DNA of 64,000 nt from Lepidostoma basale (lineage: Eukaryota > Arthropoda > Insecta > Trichoptera > Lepidostomatidae), in NCBI GenBank assembly GCA_022606425.2, contig JAHDVF020001353.1:1116001-1180000 (forward strand). The letters are read 5' to 3'. Position 1 is the first letter of the stretch. The number at the start of each line of letters is the position of its first letter. The notes beneath the pieces were generated by a model. It ran no database searches. It had not been told where the DNA came from and saw only the letters and a program-made list of their open reading frames with translations. Both the position numbers and the translations under genes were made by a program. Of this stretch, positions 33,301 through 45,300 are shown piece after piece.

Positions 33301-36300
33301 CGCATATAACACAACATCTCAAAGAACTTCACTGGCTTAAGAGTCCAGAAAGAATCCAGTATAAACTCTGCTGGACAGTCTTCAGAGCGCTACATGGAAT
33401 GGCTCCAAATTATATATCCCAACTCTGTATAACAGACAGCGTAAATACAAGGAAATCCACACTTCGCTTGGCGAACTCCTCGGCAATAAGAAGATTAGTT
33501 AAGCTAAAGCGTTGCCCTAGTACAAATTTCGGGGATCGAGCGTTTGCGGTAACCGGTCCATCAGCTTTGAACAATCTTCCTTCACACCTCAGATGCATAA
33601 ATGATCCGACAGACTTCAGATCTAAGCTGAAAATCCATCTTTTTCATATTTCATACCCAATTTAAAACTTGCATATTTTGTTCTGTTATACTTTCTAATC
33701 GATCAGGAATATCAATCAGATGCAGCGTTCACATTTAGATTTAAAACACATCTTAATGCGCCATTGAGGTAATTACATCACAAAAACGGCACATTAAAAG
33801 TTAGCATTTTATTATTATTATTATTATTACTTCTTCTTCTTCTTCTTCTTCTTCTTTTGATAGATCTGACGATCTGTGACACAGATTATTATTACGCAGA
33901 TGCAAATTGGTAATCCATGAGTGGGATTAATATTCCATGTCCACATCTTATATAACTAAACAACTAAAATGGACAAAACACATAGACAACCTAACAGACA
34001 AGTTAGCATCGCTATACTCCCTCTTCTACAAAATACAGAATTACATACCAAGAAGGGAAAAAGTTATGATGTACGAAGCGTATGTAAAAAGCCGACTGAC
34101 ATATATGATTCCCTTCTGGGGGACAGGAAACCAAAAGGACATCTCCAGACTCCAAAGACAACAAAATAAAATAATAAAATTAGCATATAACATTGACTAC
34201 CTTACCCCAACCATACAAGTTTACAGACAAACAAAACAAATGGACATATCAGACCTGACCAAATATGAGACCTTAAAAATTGTACACAGAGTGACCATGG
34301 AAAAGACAACAGACAGCAGCTCAAATTAACTAAAAAATTCAGACATACACAGACACTGGACCAGGAACTGTGACAGATATCACTTTCCGATTGCACGAAC
34401 TAAGACAGGACAATCAAGGATATTGAACAATGAACTGAAACTTTACAATGAACTACCAAAAGACACAAGGAATCTCACTACAACTCAATATAAAAAATAT
34501 CTGAAACAATACATAATTAATAGTAAAACTAACTAACTAACTTACCATCACGCCGTCTCCCCGGAGGGGTAGGCAGAAAGAATGGAACGCCACACTGTTC
34601 TGTCTTGACATACTTCTCTCGCTTCCTCTACATTCATACATCTTGTCATGCACGCACGTCGATTTCTCCGACTCCTCACGTGTCCGACATTCAATATTTG
34701 ATTGATTTGATCGTGCCACGTTTTCCTCGGCCTTCCTCTATTTCTAGCTCCGTTCACGCCGTTTACATATACCTTCTTTACCATTCTGTCTTCACTCATT
34801 CTTTCCATGTGTCCAAACCATCTTAATGACCCTTTCCTTATTTTGTTCATAACACTTTCATTCGCACCACATTCACTTCTTATACTTGCATTTGTCACTC
34901 TATCAAATACAGATTTGCCACACATTCGTCTGAGAGATCTCATTTCTACTGCATTTATTCTACTTTCATCCTTCTTTTGCCAGTTCCATGCTTCACTTCC
35001 ATACATAAGGGTCGGCACAAGAACACCATTGTGCACTGCCATCTTGGCTTTTTTGGATAGGCTTTTGTTTGCGATGACAACTTTAAGTGCACCATTTATT
35101 CTGTTGCCTGCCCCAACCCTTCTTTCAATATCCTTCTCCACCCTCCCATCCTTTGTAAACATACTTCCTAAATAAACAAATTCATCCACTTGTTCCAGAT
35201 TTTCACCGTTTACACTAATGTTGCAGACTGTCATGCTTCCTTCTTTTTCGAAAATCATTACCTTAGACTTATTCACATTCATCATCAAATCGTATCGCTT
35301 GCATACCTCATACATACTAGACACCAGGGCTTGCAGTTCGTGCTCGTTGTCTGCAAGTAGCACAGCGTCGTCCGCATACAACAAACAGCTTACTGCCACA
35401 CCTTCCATTTTTGCACCTGCTTCCAACCCTTTCAGCTCTTTCATACACTTGTCCATATATAGATTAAACAACCATGGAGACATTACACACCCCTGTTTGA
35501 CACCTTTATTGATATCAAACCAGGCTGTAAGATCCCCATTTACTCTGACACTAGCAGTGCTTTCTGTGTACAGCGATGTAATTGCCGTGATCAGTTTTGT
35601 GTTTATTCCATATTCCGACAATATTTCCCACAGTTTACCTCTATCTACGCGATCATATGCTTTTTGCAAATCGACAAACGCACAGAAGAGTTTACGGTTT
35701 TTGGCCAGAAACTTCTCTGTCACTGTACGAAGTGCAAAAATTTGATCCATACATCCTCTGCCATTCATAAAGGCGCCTTGCACATCCCAAACTCTATCAC
35801 TCGTCGTCTTTCTTACTCTTTCTATTAAAATTCTGCCATAGATTTTACCAACAACACTCAAAATACTAATAGCTCTGTAGTTTCCACAATCCATATGGGA
35901 TCCTTTTCCTTTGTACAGAGGCAAGATAACTGCTCTCCTCCAGTCGAGTGGGGTATATCCCTCCTCCAAGCATTGGTTGAACAGTTTACATATCCATGCG
36001 GAAACTACTTCGCCGCCGTTTTTGATAAATTCTATAGCGATGCAGTCATACCCTACAGCTTTTCCACTTTTCATTGCTTTCACAGATCTTTTAATCTCAT
36101 TCATACTTATTTTTTCTGTATTGTCATTTATACCAATCGCGATTACACCAGTTCTAATGCTTTCGTCAATTAATAGTAAGATCAAAAAATGTATCCATAT
36201 AACCCAATTGGTTTTTTTTTTTAAATAAATTAAATAAAAATCTTAGAAGAGTACTGAGAGTAATGAAATATTTTTTTTCTTTTTAACAGATAGCATTGAA

Positions 36301-39300
36301 AAGGTCGGCAGGAAATAAAAATATATAGACACAAAGCATAGTTATGTATGACCAAAAAATCAAAATTATATTAGGTGTATAAATTTGCTTCCGCCGTTTT
36401 TTTCCGAAATTCGAGGCTTTATCGTAAAAAACTGGCTATACATTTATGATTTAAAGTATTGTCCATTGCTGGCCACTACTTTCTCCCATCTTTCGGGCAG
36501 CATACGAATCCCGCGTTGAAAAAAAACGGTCATCTTTTGAAGCGATCCACGAATCGATCCAATTTTTGACTTCTTCATAAGACCGGAAGTGCTGGTCAGC
36601 TAGGCCGTGTGCCATTGATCGAAACAAGTGATAGTCCGAGGGAGCAACGTCTGGAGAATACGGCGGGTGGGGTAGGACTTCCCATTTCAAAGTTTCCAAG
36701 TATGTCTTGACCACTTTCGCAACATGGGGTCGAGCATTGTCATGCTGTAAAATCACTTTATCATGTCTCTCGTTGTATTGCGGCCGTTTGTCTTTCAATG
36801 CTCGGCTCAAACGCATTAATTGCGTTCGATAACGATCGCCTGTGATTGTTTCAGTCGGTTTTAACAACTCATAATACACTACGCCGAGCTGGTCCCACCA
36901 AATACTGAGCATAACCTTGGAACCGTGAATATTCGGTTTGGCCGTCGACGTGGAAGCATGGCCGGGATATCCCCATGATTTTCTGCGCTTGGGATTATCG
37001 TAATGAACCCATTTCTCGTCCCCAGTCACAATGCGATGCAGAAATCCCTTCCGTCTTTGCCTTGCAAGCAGCTGTTCACAAACACACAAACGCCATTCAA
37101 CATCTCTCGGCTTCAACTCGTACGGCACCCAATTTCCTTGTTTCTGAATCATTCCCATGACTTTCAGGCGTTTTGAAATGGCTGGTTGCGTCACTCCCAA
37201 TGATCCTGCCAATTCTTGTTGCGTTTGACACGAGTCTTGATCAAGTAATGCCTCCAATTCTGCATCTTCGAAAACCTTCTCTCTTCCACCGCCATGCTGG
37301 TCTTCGACGTAAAAATCACCGTTCTTGAAGCGTTGAAACCACTCTCGGCACGTTCTTTCACTAATAGCGGCCTCACCATAGGTATTTGAGAGCATTCGAT
37401 GAGCCTCAGCCGCAGATTTCTTCATATTAAAGCATAAAATTAAAACCTCCCGCAAATGACGAGAATTTGGCTCGTAAGCTGACATGTTTAATCGGGAATA
37501 ACTTTATGATGCAGACACAAATCGACTAATATTTCGATGGCGTTATGTTTACAAATACTTTAGCTTATTGTATGACATCTATGATCTATTTATTCCAACT
37601 ACCACTTACCGCTACTGCCATATATTGCAAAACGGCGGAAGCAAATTTATACATTTTAATAAACGTATTTTATATAATAAATATATTTTTAATAAACTAA
37701 ATGTCATTAACTAAACATACTTTAAAAAAAAGAAACGTCAACTATTTACCCATCATGACAAGTTCTGTATTGATATTGATTAAATTAAATAATTAAAATG
37801 AAATGAAACAGCTGAACAACACATCATTTGTTTTGGCGCCAATGTTTGTGCCTTCTAGTTCTTTCATATACATGTCCATGAAAAAAATTAATAAACAATT
37901 GGGAATGAATGAGTAAGGTTTTATACCTTACGCATGTACCTTCGGCCAGGATAGTGCATTTGGCATGCAGCTCCATGCCCCTCTCGAAGTTGTCTTTGGG
38001 TCCACCGTCCTTGGCTATTCCCACATCGGATGTGGCCACTCCTTTGAGGGTATTCCCTTCCCAGAGCAGCTCTGAGGCAGCCGTCCCTGTGTACACCTCG
38101 ACTCCGGCCGCTTCCGCCTGCTCCCCGAGCCAGGCCACCAAACGACCTAAGCGGACAATGTAGTTACCGTGATTCCACATTGGAAGCCCTAAAAATATAA
38201 AAAATATTATATACACTTACTGTTTTTTTAACCATCCCTTCCCTGTGATGGGTATCTTCTACACGTTGCTTCTAAAAACCATCAATATCTCTATAAATAT
38301 AATAAATACAAGGTTAAGATTTTAGGTATTCCTCCATAATATATTTACGCATTGATTTAAAAAAGAATATTAATAATAATCAGAATTTATCGGGTACATC
38401 GGAGGTATTTTGTGAAAATCGAAAACAATATCACGTATAAACAGCGCTTTCAGTGCGTCACACTATATTCGCATCTCACTCTTGCATATGTTCTCACTCT
38501 GGCCTTCCCGCCGTGGCGGCAGTTGCTTTCGGGCTTGCGACCGGACCGGATCTATGCCCGTTCCGTGAGCGTTGCCAGATGGTTTTTTAACGTTTTCAGC
38601 AATTAAACCTCAATTATTATAATTTTTGACTTCAATTATAATTATATAAGGGGATTAGCTATGAATGTTCCTATTTTTCCGATTTAAAATCGCTAATTTT
38701 TTAGCGCGTACTGACTACCCTACACCGGAACGCACGTTTTTATTTTAGCACCGTAAGGGAAAGGTTAACAATGATGTACAACTCGGGTTAAAATAGCTAC
38801 TATGATTTTTTAAGCAAGTGAGAAATGCTACCATTTGTAATTCTTCGCATTTCAATCCTAGGGATTTGTTTGCATCAAAGTCTTGCACTTCGACCTTTAA
38901 TGCACTCAATTTCCTGCAGCCCTCTTCATCACAACATACGAGATTCAGTTCATGTATTTAATTAATAATTAATTTTGAAAAAAAAAAATTTAATTACAAT
39001 GAAGGACGAGCCTAGTAAGCGTAAGATGGTTATGCCGGTAGGTAGAGCAATATCTTTGCTTAATCGTATCACCTCGGAGTTTGACATATTTTGTGATAGT
39101 TTGGCTCATCTGAGGGAAGTACTATCTTTATTATAATTGTATGGTATATTTATTTTATTAATTTGTCATGCATCTTATGTTTCTCGCTCTTTTTATTAAT
39201 CTATTATGTATTACTTATTATTGTGTATCTCTAACTTGTATCTTTAGTGTATTGGGAAAAAAAAATCTGTAATGCTTTAGATATGTTTAAAATAAATAAA

Positions 39301-42300
39301 TAAATGAAATAAAAGATCCAAACTGACAAAAGGGCTCCGCTGTGTTCTACAACAGTTTTGGGTGTGTGGGGAGCCTCTTTATAGTATTTAAATTAATAGT
39401 AGATTTACACTTTTAAGGGCAGGTACACATGCCAAAGTATTTTATATCCAGTAGTACCTGGAAACACAGGAATGGGAATGCTGCCCGAGGGGGTTAAGAA
39501 CCTAAATATATCCTTGCTGACGGGGGTGTTGAGGGGAGCTCCCTTCTCCTTCCAGTCAGGAATCAGCTCCTGCAGCCCCCGCGGGTCTATCACCGCCCCT
39601 GAGAGCGTATGGCCCCCTACAGCAGCTGCCTTCTCCACCACTACCACCCGAATCTCCTGAAAGTTAAAACCATTCTCAATATAAATAATTATATTATGTA
39701 ACGAGTGTGAATGTATGAAAATAGTTTGGAGCTGACAAAATAATAAGACTAAGATGAAAAAGATGATGTACGAGTATGTAAGTAATAATACGGGGAACAT
39801 AAGGCAGGATTCTACTCTGAAACTTTGAAAAAATCAATTTTATCAAAAAATACAAAATCGCAAGAAAATGATCTTCTGAAATGGTTGGAAGGCATTTTGT
39901 ATGGTGCAGGCATCGCTGATTAAGCGTATGTTATTTTTTGTGATTTTTCTTTTACAACCCTTTTATCTCTAAACTATCTTTTTCAAATCAAATCAAATCA
40001 GTTTATTTCATCAATAGACATTACAAAATTAAGGTTAAGGCATCTATTGAGAACAGGTAAAATAATATATTGTATATAGTATTCTACCAGAAATCAGTTT
40101 ATCAGTTTCAGTTTATCAGTTTATTTCATTTCATCAATAGACATTACAAAATTAATTTTTAAGGCATCTATTGAGAACAGGTAAAATAATATATTGGTAA
40201 AATAATAATATACTACCAGAAACGCATGAGAGATGGTTGAACATTAGGAAGACAGGATACCCTCCAGAATTAAGAGTATTTGCCTTCTGAACGTACTTTC
40301 ACTGATATGAAAGACGTCGATTTCCGAGGAGACCGCGTTCAGCAGATTGATTGCTCTTCCCACCGGTGTCACCAGAGCCAGGTTGGTTCTAGCGGCGGAT
40401 AGGTAAAACAATCTATGCTGGCGCTGTCGGAGATATCTGTCGGGAACAAAAAGACCTACACCCTCCAGCACGGCTGAGTTTTCAAAATATCCCCTAATAA
40501 GCCTAAAGAAATGGGTTATGAGAAACCCGTCTCTTCGAAGCTGCAGAGAATTAGACCCCAACATTCCCAAAAGAAACGCTGTGGGATAGAGCCATGGATA
40601 GCTACCATACTCCTTCATGTAGAGATACCTCAGAAATTTTTTCTGAACCCTCTCCAGCATAAGGGAATATCTCGCCTCGTGCGGACTCCATATCACAGAA
40701 CCACTTTCGAGTCTGCTCCGAACCAATGAATTGTATAGTACTCTGAGCACATTGGGATTTCTGAAAACCCTTCCGGTCCGAATTATGAAGCCCAACATCT
40801 TCAGCGCAATGCCACAAATTCTCTCAACATGAGCATGAAAGGTTAATCTACTCTCATAGATGACCCCGAGATCTCTCATAGTGGATACATGTGCCAACTG
40901 CTGGTTATTCATCGTGTATCTATGATATATAGTTCTCCGTGCTCTCGTAAAAGATAACATTACGCACTTAGAGACATTGAATTTCATATGATTACTGTGA
41001 CTCCAGGTAACAATATTATTAATATCCGACTGAAGGCGTAGACAGTCGTCAGGATTATTTATGTCTAGGAATAATTTCAGGTCATCGGCAAATAAAAGAA
41101 ATCGCGAGAAGTTTATTACCTTCGCAATATCGTTTATGAATATAGTGAAGAGGAGTGGGCCAAGGTTCGAACCCTGTGGCACCCCTGAATAAACAAAAAA
41201 AGGTTCCGATTGAAAAATTCCGTACGAGACGAATTGTTTCCTCCCCTCAAGGTAACTAGTGAAAAGCATAATAAGTTGAGAAGAGAAACCAATTTGAGAT
41301 AGCTTTGCTATAAGAATGTCATGGTTCACAGTATCAAATGCCTTTGAGAAGTCATTATATGAACAGTCAACTTGGTGACCATTGTCCAAGGCCCTTGTTA
41401 TGTATTCTGTGAAGACCATGAGATTTGTTTCAGTAGAGCGCCCCTTCCTGAACCCATGTTGTTCTGTTATAATATATGGGTCAACTCTGGGAAATATCAA
41501 TTTATGTAGAATAGATTCGAATAGCTTGGCTGGAGCCGACAGTATTGCTACAGGTCTGTAGTTTTCGACTGACTCTTTTGTTCCGCTCTTGAAGATAGGA
41601 CTGATCCTAGAAACTTTCCAGAGATCAGGAAAAGTATTTGTACTTAACGATAGGTTAAATAAAAAGTACAGCGGATATATTAAGAGCTCAGAGCAGCCTT
41701 TAAAGAAGAAGATGGGAAGAAAATCCGGACCAACCGAGTGCGAATTCTTCATTGCTTTGATGGATGATTTAATATCATTTGTGTCTATGTTAGATATGTC
41801 AAAGCTATGAGCGCACTTACTGGTATTTGAACCGGTCGCTGAATTTAAATTAAGCCGCGGGGGAATATTGCTATAGACAGATTGAAAGTGCTTAGCGAAT
41901 GCGTTCGCTATGTTTGCGCCCTCAACCTCTCTATCCCCATGCATCATGGTATTTAGGATGCCACCGTCTTTACGTAGGCTTTTTATGTAGTTCCAGAAAG
42001 TCCCGGGGTCATTCATAAGATCGCCCTCAATGGTGCTTACATATGCTCGAAAGGCTGACCGAACATTCCGTCTCACCACCGAGCGGTGCTTACTGAAAAG
42101 TTCATACTCATCCCGAGAGCCAGTGGCCTTCCACTTCACATGATGTGCATGTTTGATCTTAATTTCCGCGATGATTTCCCTAGAAAACCACCTCGGATAT
42201 CTCCGTCCACCATTGCTCACGCGTTTTCTGGGAAAGCACATATCAAATAAACTGTAAATCACACTATAAAAATATTGTAAGGCATCATTTACGGAGGACA

Positions 42301-45300
42301 AGTTGTACAGGTCACTCCAGTCAAGTTGAGTCATCAGCTGGTATAGCTTCAGAAAATCACCCTGACCGAAGTTCCATCCCCTGAAGATTTCATCATGCCG
42401 CGGTACTCTGGTTATATTAGGATTATTTTTACCAGAGCACTCAAACTCCAATGCGGGATGATAATTATCCTCAGGTACTAATGGAGACACTGATCTAGAA
42501 ACCTGCAATTTGATATTGCTCAAAATCAAGTCCAAGGTTCTGAAATCAGAATTCAAAATGCCATTGTGCTGCGCAAGCCCAAAGACCGCGCATAGGTACT
42601 CCAAGTCTTGCTGGACATTGTCGATCCCATGAGCGGAGTGTAGGTTAAAGTCGCCCATCACGATGACATTTTTACCTCCGACCAGATTGAAATTTGTATG
42701 CATCGCATCAAAGAAATGTTTATAGACTACCCAATTAGACCCCGGAGGAATGTATGTTACACAAATAAAAATTATATTTCTAAGTCCAGTCAGTTTTACC
42801 CATAGGTCCTCATTGATTGATTCAAGATTTGAGACACGCTCAGCCCTCAGCGCATCCCTCCTCTCAATCGCCAATAAGCAACCGCCACCGCGAGTGCGGC
42901 TGCCACTGTTTTCCCGATCTCTACGAAACACATAGTAGTTCTCTGTATCAAAAAGCTCCGAGGAGATGACGCTCGAATTCAGCCAAGTCTCGGTGAGAGC
43001 GATTACGTTAGCATCACTCACCGAAACATTGGAGAAAAATTTTGCGCATTTCGTTCTCAATCCACGAACATTCTGATACAGGAAGGATACGTGATTTGGC
43101 GAACCGAGTCAGCTGGCTCTCGGAAGTCGCGGAGCCGAAACAGCGGTCTGCCACTCCTTGATGAAGGAACGGCGAGGCCAGTGCTTAGGCTCTAGAACCT
43201 CCGAGATAACCGAACTCGGTATTCCGACTTTAAACGATGCATAGGAACTTCCTTCCTTGGGCTTAATCTTATGCACCGTATATGATGCCTCACACAAACT
43301 GTTCAGATATGCGGACATTTCATCAGCCGAGGTTTCGGGGTGGAAGGGAAGAAAATGATAGTATTTAAGCCTACAGGTAGAGGAAGAGGATGGGAAGGGG
43401 GGGGAATTGTCAACCCTCCGAGAACCTCGGACTGTGGCAGGCCGTCTCCTTGACACGACACTCCACGGGCCACCATCACCGGCCGCCTGCCCGTCGACGA
43501 CCAGCGGCGCAGAGGTTGTCCCCACAGCGACATTTAATGGCTTAAGGGGTACTGACGGAGCGAGCTCTTTCCGGGAATCACGGACGTCGGTTGTCGCGTT
43601 CGCAGATTTTTTCGCAACTGACACTCCGGATATAGGGCGTTTCCCTTTAATCGCAGCATTCCCCTGAGCCACCCGTGATGCCTGTGCAGCATACGTAGTA
43701 GGTGGTGTAGCAGTTTGCGGCGACGGTGTTCCACCCTCCCCTGTATGTGCTGCCGCGCGTACAGCGGCACGTGTTGAGGTCCGCGTAGCCGGACGGGATA
43801 GAGTTCGCAGTCCATTGCTCACGCCAGCCGCAGCGTTAGGAGCCGAAGGGCCCGCTCGTGAATCGTCAGCAGTCCTCGGTAGCACCGGGCCTGCCGTAGT
43901 CAGAGGGGCCGTGGCAGAGGGGCGATGACAGTCGCACACTTTTAACGTTTCGACAAACGTTGTAAGCTTGTCGAGTTTGGTATGCAGCTCGTGAATTTGC
44001 TGCAGGAGGTTGTCTGATGTTGGCACATCCATGGCAGACAGGTCACTCGATTTACAGCCTTCACGTGTTAAAGGAAATCGCGCACAAAGAATGCACAAAT
44101 TTTGTAAAAAATATAAAAACTGTATACACTTGATTTAAACGCAGAATCTTCTTTAGAAATACAGAGTTTAAGTTGGGTCGATAGATATATGGGACCCTAA
44201 TAAATTTGCACTCGACGCAGTTTGCACAAAAAAAATAACACGTGTTTGGGTTCGGTGCCTAGCACGTTGCACGTTTGTATGACGAAACTGATTTTAATGC
44301 AGAATAGCGATGCAGTTATTTGTTATAAAAACACTATTTTATGCACTTAATCACTAATTCATATATACAATCAGTACCGGGTTATACTAAGTGAGAGATG
44401 GGCTGAATTATAGATCAATCGGTCTAAAGAAACCCGAGATATTAGGAAAAATGTAGGAGCTACTCCAAAATACGCCCGGAGGCTGAAATGGTTAAGGACT
44501 ATATATTAAGGACTATAAGGACTAAATGCATGAGATGGTTCGACTTTAGGAAGGACTCTCTTAAATCGAATGTATTTGCTTTCTGAACTTACTTTCCCTG
44601 ATATGAAAGACGTCAATCTCCGAGGAGACCTCGTTCAGCAGATAAATTGCTCTTCCCACCGGTGTCACCAGAGGCAGGTTAGTTCTGGCGGCCGGTTTCT
44701 ATCAGGGACAAAATGCTGAACACCCTCCAGCACGACCGAGTTCTCGAAATATCCCCTGAGTGATCTCAAGAAACGGGTTATGGGATACCCATCTTTTCGA
44801 AGCTGCAGAGAGTTGGTCCCAAGTATGCCTTAAAGAAATGGCTGTATCGCTAGTGATATATTGAACCTAAAAATTCAATTACTTTTCGGTTTTAGATGGA
44901 CCATTTTTGAAATTTCAACTACTAATCAAGGTGTTGTATTCAAATGATGTTTTTGTATGTTAAAAGTGCTTAAACAATATATTTTTCTTTTTTAATGTAT
45001 TTCAAGAGTGTATTTATTAAGTCCAACAAAGCCTACAACAATTTCTTTATTCATAATCTCAAAAAAATTTCATGATAGTATTTTTTTGAGATCCCAAAGT
45101 AGAATCCTGCCTTAAGGTACTATACTTGCTGTGATGGTTTGTTGTTGCAGTTGTTAAATAAAAATAATTATTAACAGGATTTCTTTGATTTACCTTTTCA
45201 TTCTTCTCGGCGATCTGCTTGGCCCGGATTGCAGCTGCCATCCCCGCCGGGCCCCCGCCAATGATCAGCAAGTCCGTCTCGTCCACAAACCTCTCCATGT

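Larger units (their letters stand above)
39985..44200 (-). mobile_element. Jockey/CR1-like LINE family J, near full length
   Basis: On the minus strand: 5' region (to about 44200), ORF1 (44032-43109), ORF2 (about 43108-40244), then a 3' UTR ending in a TTTGA repeat (plus CAAATCAAATCAAATC near 39985). The 3' UTR block TTTCATCAATAGACATTACA.. GGCATCTATTGAGAACAGGT occurs twice (about 40003-40085 and 40130-40210). It fills most of ETFDH intron 3. I could not find a convincing target duplication, so the 5' limit is approximate. Confidence 0.9.

Noticed and set aside
37824..38216. Extended ETFDH exon 5 using the donor 10 bases downstream (GTAAG|GTATAA)
   Set aside because: It would insert extra bases before GCHGHL and break the frame; the inner donor GAAG|GTACAT joins exactly to the next exon.
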